NCBI GenBank assembly: GCA_964572725.1
Contig: CAZNFW010000021.1
Span: forward strand, 1 to 48,861
Length of the DNA stretch: 48,861 nt
Direction: 5' to 3'
Source: Rosettibacter sp964572725
Lineage (GTDB): Bacteria > Bacteroidota > Ignavibacteria > Ignavibacteriales > Melioribacteraceae
Under the pieces are notes generated by a model. The model ran no database searches. It had not been told where the DNA came from and saw nothing but the letters and a program-made list of their open reading frames with translations. Position 1 is the first letter of the stretch. Every line of letters begins with the position of its first letter. Both the position numbers and the translations under genes were made by a program. Positions 26,645 to 35,590 of the stretch are shown here, piece by piece.

Positions 26645-27685
26645 ATGAAAAAAATAATTAATTTACAATTAATTTTAATTTTACTGCTTCCTTTCTCTAA
26701 AAGCTGTCAGAGTAGTAATCGCAACGATACAATATACATTGCAGCATGGAATGTAGAAAATTTGTTTGATACTGAAGACGACCCAATCAAAAATGATTCT
26801 GAATTTCTTCCTGAAAGTAAAAAGCAATGGACTGATGATAAACTCGAGAAAAAACTTTCTAATCTTGTTCGAGTTATTAATTTTATGAATGATGGATGCG
26901 GACCGGATATTCTTGCACTTGAAGAAGTTGAAAATATTAATGTTGTAAAAAAGCTGCTTTATAAACTGCCATATCGAGATTATGTCACAGTTTATCGAGA
27001 ATCTCCTGACGAAAGGGGAATTGATGTTACATTGATTTATGACAGAGATATTTTCAAAATAATTTCTGTAGATACACTAAGAGTAAATTTACCTAATTCA
27101 GCAAAGACAAGATATATATTACATGTTACATTAAGTCACAAACTAAGTAATACAAATCTTCAAATTTTTGTAAATCATTGGCCATCTAGATTAGGTGGAC
27201 AGGTGAAATCAGAACCAAATAGAATTGCAGCTGCGAAAGTATTAAGAGGAAAAGTTGATTCTTTATTTTCTATTGATAATGAGCAGATTATAATTCTTGG
27301 TGATTTTAATGATGAACCTGATAATATTTCCATAAAAGAAGTTCTTAATGCAAAGGAATATAATTGTGAATCGACTAATATTCGCGCAAAAGAATTAATT
27401 AATCTTTCTTATAAAAGTTTTCTTTCAGGCAAAGGAACATATCTTTATGGAAGTGACTGGAATATGCTCGATCAGATTATTGTATCTTCATCTTTATTCG
27501 ATAAAATGAAAATAGATTATATTTGCGACAGTTTTGAAATTATTCAGCCTTCATTTATGATTTCAAAGTCAGGAGAAAAAACTGGGGCACCAATTCCAAC
27601 TTATTCAGGTAACAGGTATATAGGTGGATATAGTGACCATTTTCCTGTAGGTGCAAAATTTTATTTTATTAAAGAAAGGAAATAA
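26645..27685 (+). CDS. Secreted endonuclease/exonuclease/phosphatase-family protein
   Basis: 346 residues with an N-terminal signal peptide (LILILLLPFSKSC); the Cys could be lipid-modified but the lipobox SKSC is poor. The DNase I/sphingomyelinase-like fold has all its catalytic blocks: WNVENLF, LALEEVEN (metal Glu), NHWPSRLGG (His), ILGDFNDEP (Asp/Asn) and YSDHFP (Asp-His). ATG 26645 is divergent from polA with 86 bases between. Members of this group may be extracellular nucleases or phosphoesterases; the substrate is not shown. The next gene starts three bases later. Confidence 0.9.
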   Translation: MKKIINLQLILILLLPFSKSCQSSNRNDTIYIAAWNVENLFDTEDDPIKNDSEFLPESKKQWTDDKLEKKLSNLVRVINFMNDGCGPDILALEEVENINVVKKLLYKLPYRDYVTVYRESPDERGIDVTLIYDRDIFKIISVDTLRVNLPNSAKTRYILHVTLSHKLSNTNLQIFVNHWPSRLGGQVKSEPNRIAAAKVLRGKVDSLFSIDNEQIIILGDFNDEPDNISIKEVLNAKEYNCESTNIRAKELINLSYKSFLSGKGTYLYGSDWNMLDQIIVSSSLFDKMKIDYICDSFEIIQPSFMISKSGEKTGAPIPTYSGNRYIGGYSDHFPVGAKFYFIKERK

Positions 27686-27687
27686 CC

Positions 27688-28374
27688 ATGGAAAAAATAT
27701 TTTTATTATTTGGTTCATCAGGACATCTTGGAAGTACAGCAATTGAATATTTTATTAATCAAGATTATGATAAATATTATTTCTTCACAAGAAAACCATT
27801 AGATAAAAAGTATGAATCAAAAAATGTAGAAATTATTTATATAAACGATTTAGCAGATGAACAAAATGTTAAAGATGCTTTTTCGAAAGTTGAGATTCCG
27901 GATAACTCATTATTATTTCTATTTGATACTATTGGGACATACTGGGGAGGGAAAAGTATTTCAGAAACACCTTATGAAGAATGGAAAAAATTATTAGACA
28001 TAAATCTCACAACATCATTTCTTATTGCAAAATATTTTATGATTCTCATTAACAAGAGCAAAGGCGGTTCAATTTGCTTTACAAGTGCGTATTCAAGTTT
28101 TATTAATGAACCGAACATTGCAGCTTATGGTGTTTCAAAAAGTGCATTAAATTATTTAGTAAAAAGTTTATCTGTTGAAGGTAAATTAATAAATATGACT
28201 GCTAATGCTGTAGCACCATATATAATTGATACACCAGAAAACAGAGAGTGGATAAAAGATAAATCAAAGTTAATTCCAGCTGAATCAATTTGTAAAGTGG
28301 TGCAAAAAATTTTTGATGATTGGGATATTTTTAATGGAAATATAATTTCACTTTTTGAATTGATAGAAAAATGA
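27688..28374 (+). CDS. Short-chain dehydrogenase/reductase family protein
   Basis: 228 residues forming one Rossmann domain. The nucleotide-binding loop is FGSSGHLGS at about residue 8, and the catalytic residues are Ser in FTSAYSS (about 131) and YGVSK (Tyr/Lys, about 150-154). The conserved Asn is in LDINLTTSFL. It follows the EEP-family gene by three bases and a strong terminator hairpin comes after it, so these two form a transcription unit. The substrate is unknown. Confidence 0.9.
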   Translation: MEKIFLLFGSSGHLGSTAIEYFINQDYDKYYFFTRKPLDKKYESKNVEIIYINDLADEQNVKDAFSKVEIPDNSLLFLFDTIGTYWGGKSISETPYEEWKKLLDINLTTSFLIAKYFMILINKSKGGSICFTSAYSSFINEPNIAAYGVSKSALNYLVKSLSVEGKLINMTANAVAPYIIDTPENREWIKDKSKLIPAESICKVVQKIFDDWDIFNGNIISLFELIEK

Positions 28375-28385
28375 TTAATTTTGTT

Positions 28386-28415
28386 AAGTCAATAAAATAA
28401 TTTATTGACTTTTTT
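28386..28415 (+). terminator. Intrinsic terminator after the SDR gene
   Basis: A perfect 11-bp stem pairs AAGTCAATAAA (28386-28396) with TTTATTGACTT (28401-28411) across a 4-base loop, followed by more T (28412-28415). It is AT-rich, so its strength is modest. Confidence 0.7.
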
Positions 28416-28492
28416 GGCTCAATTATTTAATGTTAGTTACACAATTTTTGAAAATTATTTTTATTAATTAACACAATTGGAGGTTTTCCTAT

Positions 28493-29182
28493 ATGGAACT
28501 AACACACATCTCAGGATTTATGATGACAATTTTAGCCCAGGTCCAAGAACCAAGCTTAGTCGGATATTTGCAACAAAAATTCATAGAAGGTGGTTTCTTC
28601 ATGTGGCCAATTCTCGGCTGCTTAGTTATTGGATTAGGTTTTGCAATTGAACGTCTCTGGACATTATCACGAGCAACAATTAATACAAAGAAATTTATCG
28701 TTCAGGTAAAAGATGCATTAAAAAATGGCGGCGTAGAAGAAGCAATAAAATTGTGTGAAAATACAAGGGGTTCTATTGCTTCTGTATTTCATGCTGGTTT
28801 ATTAAGAGCTAATGAAGGCCTTGATGCTGCTGAAAAAGCTATTATGGCTTATGGCGCAATTGAAATGGGATTCCTCGAAAAAGGCTTAATCTGGATATCT
28901 ACTTTTATCGCACTTGCACCTATGCTTGGTTTTACTGGAACAGTTCAAGGTATGATTCAAGCTTTTGATGCTATTAAAGAAGCTGCTCAAATTTCTCCAA
29001 GTATTGTTGCAGGTGGTATCTCAGTAGCTTTATTAACAACATTGTTTGGTCTTGTAGTTGCTATGATTTTACAGGTATTCTATAATTATTTTGTTTCCCG
29101 TATCGACAAATTAGTAGCTGATATGGAAGAAAGCTCAATTGAATTGATTGATGCTCTCTATGAATTGAAAACTAAAAAATAA
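28493..29182 (+). CDS. exbB: MotA/TolQ/ExbB proton-channel family protein
   Basis: 229 residues with three membrane segments, at about 35-55, 130-150 and 170-195. The family region is GLIWISTFIALAPMLGFTGTVQGMI followed by a third helix (VAGGISVALLTTLFGLVVAMI). GGAGG at 28479-28483 supports ATG 28493. Two ExbD/TolR genes follow, so the product is a proton channel for energising outer-membrane transport, or a Tol-type system. No TonB or TolA gene is adjacent. A TonB receptor about 22 kb upstream is a possible client. Confidence 0.93.
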   Translation: MELTHISGFMMTILAQVQEPSLVGYLQQKFIEGGFFMWPILGCLVIGLGFAIERLWTLSRATINTKKFIVQVKDALKNGGVEEAIKLCENTRGSIASVFHAGLLRANEGLDAAEKAIMAYGAIEMGFLEKGLIWISTFIALAPMLGFTGTVQGMIQAFDAIKEAAQISPSIVAGGISVALLTTLFGLVVAMILQVFYNYFVSRIDKLVADMEESSIELIDALYELKTKK

Positions 29183-29207
29183 GTTTAATTAATTTGAGAA
29201 CTCTAAA

Positions 29208-29753
29208 ATGGTTAAGCTAAAGAAAAGAAAACTTCCAGAAGCAGAAATACCAACAAGTTCTATGGCAGATATTTCATTCTTGCTACTGCTGTTCTTTTTG
29301 GTATCAACTGTAATCGATGTCGATACTGGTATTGGTTTGGTCTTACCAGAATATATTCCGCCAGGAGAACAAGAATTGGTACCAATATCAAAAGACAGAC
29401 TTGCAGCAGTTTTGATAAACGAAAATGGTGATGTATTACTAAATAATGAAATTATCGCCATACCTCAAATATCTAAAGTATTAAAACCAAGAATCGAAAG
29501 TAAAATTGATTTACCTGCTAATAAAAAACTTGTGGTATCTATAAAAACTGATAGAAAGACGAATTATAATTTGTATATACAAGCGTTAGACCAGATCAAA
29601 GAAGCATATTTCCAAGTGCGTGAAGAATATGCTCGTTCAAGATTTGGAAAACGTTTAATTGATATAGATGACCGTAGTGAGGAAATGAAAGAAATTAAAG
29701 AAAAGATACCTGTAACTATTAGTATTGCAGAACCAGAAACTGTAAAAAAATAA
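29208..29753 (+). CDS. exbD: ExbD/TolR family protein (first copy)
   Basis: 181 residues with one N-terminal membrane helix containing the conserved Asp (SSMADISFLLLLFFLVSTV), which takes part in proton flow, and a periplasmic domain. The C-terminal region is longer than usual and ends in a charged stretch (DRSEEMKEIKEK). It lies 25 bases after exbB and 16 before the second exbD. Two different ExbD proteins beside one ExbB is common in Bacteroidota-type genomes. Confidence 0.92.
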   Translation: MVKLKKRKLPEAEIPTSSMADISFLLLLFFLVSTVIDVDTGIGLVLPEYIPPGEQELVPISKDRLAAVLINENGDVLLNNEIIAIPQISKVLKPRIESKIDLPANKKLVVSIKTDRKTNYNLYIQALDQIKEAYFQVREEYARSRFGKRLIDIDDRSEEMKEIKEKIPVTISIAEPETVKK

Positions 29754-29769
29754 TTTTGAGGTTGATAAG

Positions 29770-30183
29770 ATGAAATTTCAGAAAAAGAGAGCTTCGGTAA
29801 AGCAGCAGATTCCAACGGCATCGTTACCGGATATTGTGTTTATGCTGCTTTTATTCTTTATGGTTACCACAACATTGCGCGAAGTTGATGTGCTGGTAAA
29901 ATTTAGATTACCCGAAGCAAAAGCTATTGAAAAAATTGAAAATAAAAGATTAATTTCTTACATCTGGGTAGGGTATGATGGCAGAATACAGTTAAACGAT
30001 AACATTGTAAAGCTGGAAGACATTCAAAAAATTATGTATGCAAAGAGACTAGCTTTGCCCAATGTTATAGTATCTTTAAGAATTGATAAAAATTCTGATA
30101 TGGGCATTGTTACCGATATACAGCAGGAACTTAGAAAAGCATCATGCTTGAGAATAAACTATTCAGCTATGCTGAAAATATAA
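29770..30183 (+). CDS. exbD: ExbD/TolR family protein (second copy)
   Basis: 137 residues, the typical ExbD length. A single N-terminal helix holds the conserved Asp (ASLPDIVFMLLLFFMVTTT), followed by a periplasmic domain (VIVSLRIDKNSDMGIVTDI). GAGG about ten bases ahead supports ATG 29770. It is the last gene before a clear terminator, so the set is exbB-exbD-exbD without tonB. Confidence 0.92.
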   Translation: MKFQKKRASVKQQIPTASLPDIVFMLLLFFMVTTTLREVDVLVKFRLPEAKAIEKIENKRLISYIWVGYDGRIQLNDNIVKLEDIQKIMYAKRLALPNVIVSLRIDKNSDMGIVTDIQQELRKASCLRINYSAMLKI

Positions 30184-30205
30184 AGATAGAATTTTAGAAA
30201 ATAAG

Positions 30206-30242
30206 AGGCAGGTTATTCTCAAAATGGCCTGCCTTTTTTTTT
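30206..30242 (+). terminator. Intrinsic terminator after the exbB-exbD-exbD set
   Basis: The stem AGGCAGG (30206-30212) pairs with CCTGCCT (30228-30234) across a 15-base loop, followed by a run of nine T (30234-30242). The next gene starts ten bases later, so its ribosome site overlaps the end of the T run. Confidence 0.8.
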
Positions 30243-30251
30243 GAGGTGCAT

Positions 30252-30704
30252 ATGAACTTGAGAGATAAAATTAATAATGACCTAAAAGAAGCAATGAAAT
30301 CCGGAGATAAAACCCGGCTTGAAACAATCAGGTCAATCCGAGCTTTAATACTTGAATTCGAAAAAAGTGGTTCTAACAAAGAATTAACACCCGAAGAAGA
30401 AATTCGAATTCTTACAGCAGCTGCTAAAAAAAGAAAAGAAGCTATTGAACAATATAGAAATGCTAATCGAAATGAACTTGCAGAAAAAGAAGAAAATGAA
30501 TTGAGAATTATCGAAGAATATCTGCCCAAGCAGTTATCAAATGAAGAAATATTAGAGGAAGTAAAAAAACTTGCAGCTGAAATTAATGCAAAAGATAAAA
30601 GTGACTTTCCACGGTTAATGCCTCTTGCTGCTAAAACTCTAAAAGGCAGAGCCGATGGAAAAGTGATAAAAGAAATTGTAGAAAAATTTTTGAGCTCCAA
30701 TTGA
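30252..30704 (+). CDS. GatB/YqeY domain-containing protein
   Basis: 150 residues, the standalone YqeY form related to the C-terminal tRNA-binding tail of GatB. Start ATG 30252 is chosen for GAGG at 30243-30246; GTG 30246 overlaps that site. Recognised parts are the helical NLRDKINNDLKEAMKSGDK start, IRSIRALI and EYLPKQLSNEE, then a basic C-terminus (KTLKGRADGKVIKEIV). Its cellular role is not well defined. Its stop overlaps the TTG start of the next gene. Confidence 0.9.
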   Translation: MNLRDKINNDLKEAMKSGDKTRLETIRSIRALILEFEKSGSNKELTPEEEIRILTAAAKKRKEAIEQYRNANRNELAEKEENELRIIEEYLPKQLSNEEILEEVKKLAAEINAKDKSDFPRLMPLAAKTLKGRADGKVIKEIVEKFLSSN

Positions 30705-31252
30705 ATTACATAGATTATTTAATAATAGTTATTGCTCTAATCGGATTTATTCTTGGATTTAAAGACGGTCTTGTAAGAAAAATAATTGGATTAATTGGAA
30801 TTGTATTAGCCTTCTTTTTAGCTTTTGAATATTCTCAAACATTGGGAAAATATTTAAATTCTTTTTTTAATAATGATGATTACCTTTCAAATGTTATTTC
30901 TGGTATTCTAATATTTTTTGCAGTAATTCTTATCGCTTCTATATTAAAACGAATAATTCATCCTGTTGATAAATTAAATAAATTTCTTAATCAGCTTATC
31001 GGTGGATTTATTGGAACTATTCAAATATTTTTTTTCTTGAGCGGAATTTTTTTATTACTGGATATTATTGGATTCCCCAATGATAAAACCAAAAAAGAAT
31101 CTTTAATGTATTCATATGTGTCTGATATTATACCCAAATCGATTGATTTAGTAATTGGTCATCAATCAAAAGCAGCGGATTTGATTAAAAGTTTTATAGA
31201 AAATAAAGATACAATTAAATCTCCACCCATAGATTCTGTCATAACAAAATGA
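30701..31252 (+). CDS. CvpA family membrane protein
   Basis: 183 residues with four hydrophobic helices. The family start YLIIVIALIGFILGFKDGL and the RKIIGLIGIVLAFFLAF helix are typical. It begins with TTG overlapping the previous stop (TTGA) and ends overlapping the mutS2 start (ATGA). CvpA proteins are named for colicin V production, but their general function is unclear. A cvpA-mutS2 neighbourhood is familiar from other bacteria. Confidence 0.9.
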   Translation: MNYIDYLIIVIALIGFILGFKDGLVRKIIGLIGIVLAFFLAFEYSQTLGKYLNSFFNNDDYLSNVISGILIFFAVILIASILKRIIHPVDKLNKFLNQLIGGFIGTIQIFFFLSGIFLLLDIIGFPNDKTKKESLMYSYVSDIIPKSIDLVIGHQSKAADLIKSFIENKDTIKSPPIDSVITK

Positions 31253-33594
31253 TAAGCCAGGATACATTAGAAAAATTAGAATTTTCCAAAATATTATCTC
31301 ACATTTCTAAATACTGTGTAACTGAAAAAGGAAAAAGTAAAATCCTCATACTAAATCCTCTCGATTCATTATCTGATGTTATAAAAGAAGGCAAAAAGGT
31401 AAATCAAGCTAAAGAAATTCTTATTCAAAATGATTTTCCTCCAATTGAATATTTGCCTGATTTAACAGACTCTTTATACCGTAGTAAAATTGAAGGGGTT
31501 ATTCTAAATTCTAAACAAATATTAGAAGTATTAAAACTCGCCGAGGTTTCACGAAAATTATATCAGTTTTTAAAGCCAAAAGATGATGAGTATAATGAAC
31601 TACTCGAATTAAGAAATCTTTTGTTTGTAGATAAGGTGTTTGAACATCAAATAAGTAAAGTATTTACAGAAAGCGGAGATATTCGAGATGATGCAAGCAA
31701 TGAATTAAAATCAATTAGAAATGAAATTAAAGAAAAAGAATTTTCACTTCAGAAATTAGTTAATAAATTACTAAAACAGCTGAGTGATTCATATCTTGTT
31801 CAAGAAGAATATATCACTCAAAGAGATGGACGAATTGTTCTTCCAGTTAAAGCAGAGCATAAGCGCCATGTTAGAGGTTTTATTCATTCAGAATCATCTA
31901 CTGGACAAACTGTTTACATTGAACCAGAAGAAACTCTTGAATTAAATAATGAGATACTTTCATTAAAATTTGCCGAAAAAAGAGAGATAGAAAAAATCCT
32001 GAAGACATTGACTATGAGGATTGGTAGTCAATGTAATGAACTTTTAAAATCTCTTGATACAATAGCAGAACTTGATTCTATATTTGCTCGGGCAAAATAT
32101 TCAATTGAAATAATTGGTTCATTTCCATCTTATAACGAAAACAAACCATTTCAAATTATTGATGGCAGACACCCTTTATTGATTAAAAAGATTGGTATTA
32201 ACAATACTGTTCCACTAAATTTAAAAATTGATAAAGAAAAAGTAATTGTCATAACAGGTCCAAATGCAGGAGGCAAAACAGTTGCACTTAAAACTGTTGG
32301 TATACTAATTTTAATGGCCCAATCAGGAATTCCCATACCTGCCAATCCAGATTCTAATTTTCATTATTTTGAAAAAGTACTTGTTGATATTGGCGATGCA
32401 CAATCAATCGAAGATGATTTAAGCACATTCAGTTCACACTTAAAAAATATTAAAAATATTATTGAAGAGGCATCTAATAAAACACTTGTATTAATAGATG
32501 AGATTGGAACCGGAACAGACCCAACCGAAGGGGCTGCAATTGCAACTGGGGTTTTAATTACTTTGAGAGATAAAGGAGCTTCAATTCTTGCAACAACTCA
32601 TCATGATTCTCTTAAAGTAATTGCAAATCAACTTGAAGGATTTCAAAATGCTTCAATGGAATTTGACACCAATGAATTGAAACCGACTTATATTTTTAAT
32701 CAAGGAATGCCTGGCTCGAGTTATGCATTTGAAGTTGCTAAAAGAATTGGAATGGATGAAAAATTTATAAGTCTTGCAAAGGAATTTTTAGAAACAGACA
32801 AAATTAAAATAGAAGATTTTCTTATAAACCTAGAAAAAAAATCTAAAGCTCTAAGAGAACAGCTGCATAAACTTGAATTAGAAAATCTAAGACTTAAAAG
32901 TTTGTCAAATCTTTATCAGGAAAAAATTGATAAACTCGAAAAACAAAAAAAAGAAATTCTTGCCGATACAAAAAGAAAAGCGGATGAGATTTTAGAGACA
33001 ATAAATAAAAAACTTGAAAACGCAATTAAAAATATTAAAGAATCAAATGCTTCGCGTGATGTAGTTAAAAAGGAGAAGCAAGAAATTGAAATGACAAAAA
33101 AGGAAATAAAGAAAATATTTTCTCATCAAGTTAGAAATGAAAATCAATACGAATTGAAAGCAGGGGATTATGCTTCTATTAAAGGAACAACTTCCGTTGG
33201 TATTATTGAAGAACTTGATAAAGAAAAAGATAAAGCACTATTAACTATAGGTTCAATTAAAATCAAAGCAAAATATTCTGAATTAATTCCAGCAAAAAAA
33301 ACTGAAATTGCAGATTATCAACCTAAAAAATTTGATTTTACAACAGACAATATTAGCTATAGATTGGATATTCGTGGTAAAAGAGCCGAAGAAGCAGAAC
33401 TTGAAATAATAAAATTTCTTGACAATGCAAACATGCAGGGATTGGATAAAGTAGAAATTTTACATGGAAAAGGAACAGGAGCTTTAAAACAACTTGTCAG
33501 AAATATTCTTACAAATTATAAAGGGATTAAAAATTTTTATTATGCAAATATTGAATATGGTGGTGACGGTTTAACAATTGTAGAATTTCAATAA
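31249..33594 (+). CDS. mutS2: MutS2 family ATPase/endonuclease
   Basis: 781 residues, normal for MutS2. It lacks the mismatch-recognition domain of MutS and has the core and clamp (about 1-290), the ABC-type ATPase with Walker A GPNAGGKTVALKT (about residue 340) and Walker B VLIDEIGTGTDP (about 415), a long coiled coil (about 520-630) and a C-terminal Smr domain (about 700-781) with LDIRG and HGKGTGALK. MutS2 is linked to suppression of recombination and, in Bacillus, to ribosome collision rescue. ATG 31249 overlaps the cvpA stop by four bases. Confidence 0.96.
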   Translation: MISQDTLEKLEFSKILSHISKYCVTEKGKSKILILNPLDSLSDVIKEGKKVNQAKEILIQNDFPPIEYLPDLTDSLYRSKIEGVILNSKQILEVLKLAEVSRKLYQFLKPKDDEYNELLELRNLLFVDKVFEHQISKVFTESGDIRDDASNELKSIRNEIKEKEFSLQKLVNKLLKQLSDSYLVQEEYITQRDGRIVLPVKAEHKRHVRGFIHSESSTGQTVYIEPEETLELNNEILSLKFAEKREIEKILKTLTMRIGSQCNELLKSLDTIAELDSIFARAKYSIEIIGSFPSYNENKPFQIIDGRHPLLIKKIGINNTVPLNLKIDKEKVIVITGPNAGGKTVALKTVGILILMAQSGIPIPANPDSNFHYFEKVLVDIGDAQSIEDDLSTFSSHLKNIKNIIEEASNKTLVLIDEIGTGTDPTEGAAIATGVLITLRDKGASILATTHHDSLKVIANQLEGFQNASMEFDTNELKPTYIFNQGMPGSSYAFEVAKRIGMDEKFISLAKEFLETDKIKIEDFLINLEKKSKALREQLHKLELENLRLKSLSNLYQEKIDKLEKQKKEILADTKRKADEILETINKKLENAIKNIKESNASRDVVKKEKQEIEMTKKEIKKIFSHQVRNENQYELKAGDYASIKGTTSVGIIEELDKEKDKALLTIGSIKIKAKYSELIPAKKTEIADYQPKKFDFTTDNISYRLDIRGKRAEEAELEIIKFLDNANMQGLDKVEILHGKGTGALKQLVRNILTNYKGIKNFYYANIEYGGDGLTIVEFQ

Positions 33595-33612
33595 ATCTCA
33601 GAATAATTCTTT

Positions 33613-33640
33613 TTGCTTTTAGAAAACAAATAGCTATATT
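33613..33640 (+). promoter_or_regulatory. Candidate promoter for the FadL-type porin gene
   Basis: TTGCTT at 33613-33618 and TATATT at 33635-33640 lie 16 bases apart in the 80-base space between mutS2 and the porin gene, upstream of a strong GAGGAGG ribosome site. This is a motif match only. Confidence 0.35.
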
Positions 33641-33674
33641 TTCATGAATTCTTAACAAACATAGAGGAGGTCTT

Positions 33675-34928
33675 GTGAAAAAAGTATTACCAATTTTTTT
33701 ACTAATTACTCTATTCTCTGCCAGTATTTTTGCTGGTGGTTTTCAGCTTAATGAGCATGGAGCTCGTGCTATGGCAATGGGTGGTGCTTTTACTGGTCTT
33801 GCTAATGACCCTTCAGCTATTTTCTTTAATCCAGCAGGTATAACTCAATTGAAAGGTACTCAATTTTATTTAGGTTCTACTCTTATTGCTCCACTGGGAG
33901 CATATAAAGTTCCAGGTGAAACAAAACTTGAATACGAACAAAAAACTAACGTATTTACTCCAATTAATCTTTATGTAACTCAGGAAATTACAGATAAACT
34001 TTATGCAGGTATTGGAGTTAATAATCCTTATGGATTGGGAACAACATGGCCCTCAACATGGGTAGGTAAATATTTAGCTCTTGATACACAACTTAAATCA
34101 TTTTTTATAACTCCCGTAGTTGCTTATCAATTATTAGATAATTTATCATTGAGTGTAGGTGGTACTTTTGCATGGTCTGATGTAAAAATACAAAGAAAAT
34201 CACCTTCACCTGTAGGTGGTGATTTTAATTTAACACTAGAAGGTGATGGAACTGCTTTTGGATTTGCCGCAGGAATCTTTTATAAACCATTGCCAAAATT
34301 GTCAGTTGGTTTAAGTTATAGAAGCGAAGTAAGCTTTGATTTAAAGGGAACTGCTACAAGTGAACCTGCTACTTTTAAGCATCCTCAACTTGGTGATTTA
34401 CCATTCCCAAATGGCAATATTACAGCTCCTTTAACAACTCCTCAAAATGCTACATTTGGTATTGCTTACAAAGCAGCAGATAATGTAGTTGTAACAGCTG
34501 ACTTCCAATATGTAGGTTGGTCAAGCTATGACAAATTAGAAGTAACTTTTGAAAACTATGACCTCGATTTAAATCCTCTTAATGGAAAACAAAATGTTTC
34601 TTCTGTAGAAAGAAATTATGAAAATACTTTTATTGTCAGAGCAGGTTTTGAGTATGATGTAAACTCTGCTTTCAAATTAAGAGGCGGAATATTCTATGAC
34701 AGAAATCCAGTTAAAACTGAATATGTTGAACCTACTTTACCTGATGCTGATAGAGTAGGCTTAAATATTGGTTATGGTGCAAAATTAACAGAAAATCTCC
34801 GTCTTGATATTTCGTATTTATTACTTTTATTCTCTGATAGAAAGGTTTCCAATTCCAAGTTTGGATTAAATGGAACATATTCAAATACAGCTCACCTGTT
34901 CGGGGTTAATTTAGCTTATTCATTATAA
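33675..34928 (+). CDS. OmpP1/FadL/TodX family outer-membrane transport protein
   Basis: 417 residues. GTG 33675 is preceded by GAGGAGG and gives a signal peptide ending at FAGG. The FadL family start is clear: GGFQLNEHGARAMAMGGAF and then DPSAIFFNPAGI with the conserved NPA. The rest alternates as barrel strands and ends FGVNLAYSL. The family moves hydrophobic compounds such as fatty acids or aromatic hydrocarbons across the outer membrane; the substrate here is unknown. The gene is a single transcription unit with its own candidate promoter and a very stable hairpin after it. Confidence 0.93.
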   Translation: MKKVLPIFLLITLFSASIFAGGFQLNEHGARAMAMGGAFTGLANDPSAIFFNPAGITQLKGTQFYLGSTLIAPLGAYKVPGETKLEYEQKTNVFTPINLYVTQEITDKLYAGIGVNNPYGLGTTWPSTWVGKYLALDTQLKSFFITPVVAYQLLDNLSLSVGGTFAWSDVKIQRKSPSPVGGDFNLTLEGDGTAFGFAAGIFYKPLPKLSVGLSYRSEVSFDLKGTATSEPATFKHPQLGDLPFPNGNITAPLTTPQNATFGIAYKAADNVVVTADFQYVGWSSYDKLEVTFENYDLDLNPLNGKQNVSSVERNYENTFIVRAGFEYDVNSAFKLRGGIFYDRNPVKTEYVEPTLPDADRVGLNIGYGAKLTENLRLDISYLLLLFSDRKVSNSKFGLNGTYSNTAHLFGVNLAYSL

Positions 34929-34943
34929 TTGACGAAATTACTT

Positions 34944-34984
34944 AATACTCTGTATCTCCACATCCTAGGGAGATACAGAGTATT
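34944..34984. terminator. Strong 16-bp hairpin after the porin gene
   Basis: AATACTCTGTATCTCC (34944-34959) pairs perfectly with GGAGATACAGAGTATT (34969-34984) around a 9-base loop. Only a short T-rich stretch follows (CTATTTATT), so it may also protect the 3' end of the porin mRNA against exonucleases. It lies 15 bases after the porin stop. Confidence 0.75.
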
Positions 34985-35038
34985 CTATTTATTAAGAATT
35001 AATATTCTAATTAATGACCAAATACATACAATCAATTT

Positions 35039-35067
35039 TTGATAATTTCATTTAATAATAATAAATT
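35039..35067 (+). promoter_or_regulatory. Candidate promoter for ssb
   Basis: TTGATA (35039-35044) and TAAATT (35062-35067) are 17 bases apart, the same -10-like hexamer as ahead of the lytic transglycosylase gene. A transcript from near 35074 would have a short leader with AAGGTGA. Confidence 0.4.
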
Positions 35068-35102
35068 TATTTAGGAAGTATAACAAAACAAAGGTGAATA
35101 AA

Positions 35103-35555
35103 TTGGCATTCTCACTTAACAAAGTAATGTTAATAGGAAATTTAGGCGCTGATGCTGAAACAAGATTTACAACGAACAATGTAGCAATAACAACATTTTC
35201 ACTTGCAACATCAAGAAGTTACAAAAATCAAAACAATGAATGGGTAAATGAAACAACATGGCATAATATTGTTTGTTTCAATTTATCAGATTTTTACAAA
35301 CAAGCTCTTAAAAAAGGAAAACGATTTTATATTGAAGGAAGAATTAATAAGAGAGAATATACATATAAAGAAGAAAAAAGATATGTGACAGAAATTGTTG
35401 CTGAACAAATTATTCCTCTTGATGCCCGAGAGCAATTTGAAGCAAATTCTGATAGTTCAAAAGACAAAGGTTATGTTAATACCGAATATGAAACAAGAAT
35501 TCCGCCAGAATTGGAATCTGATTCTTCGCTGCAAAATGATGATTTACCTTTTTAA
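35103..35555 (+). CDS. ssb: Single-stranded DNA-binding protein
   Basis: 150 residues with one OB fold (NKVMLIGNLGADAETRFT, then TTWHNIVCF and YIEGRI) and an acidic tail ending DDLPF, the partner-binding tip. AAGGTGA at 35091-35097 sits five bases before TTG 35103, so this is the chosen start; GTG 35094 overlaps that site and would add three residues. It is probably transcribed alone. The gene could be a housekeeping ssb or a second copy. Confidence 0.95.
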   Translation: MAFSLNKVMLIGNLGADAETRFTTNNVAITTFSLATSRSYKNQNNEWVNETTWHNIVCFNLSDFYKQALKKGKRFYIEGRINKREYTYKEEKRYVTEIVAEQIIPLDAREQFEANSDSSKDKGYVNTEYETRIPPELESDSSLQNDDLPF

Positions 35556-35590
35556 ATTAGTATGTTGAATAAGTTAGGATTATAATCTTA

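Noticed and set aside
30194..30700. A 168-residue open frame on the minus strand opposite the YqeY-like gene
   Set aside because: It is fully antisense to a well-supported gene, is Ser/Phe-rich as expected from the complement of Lys/Glu-rich codons, and has no domain.
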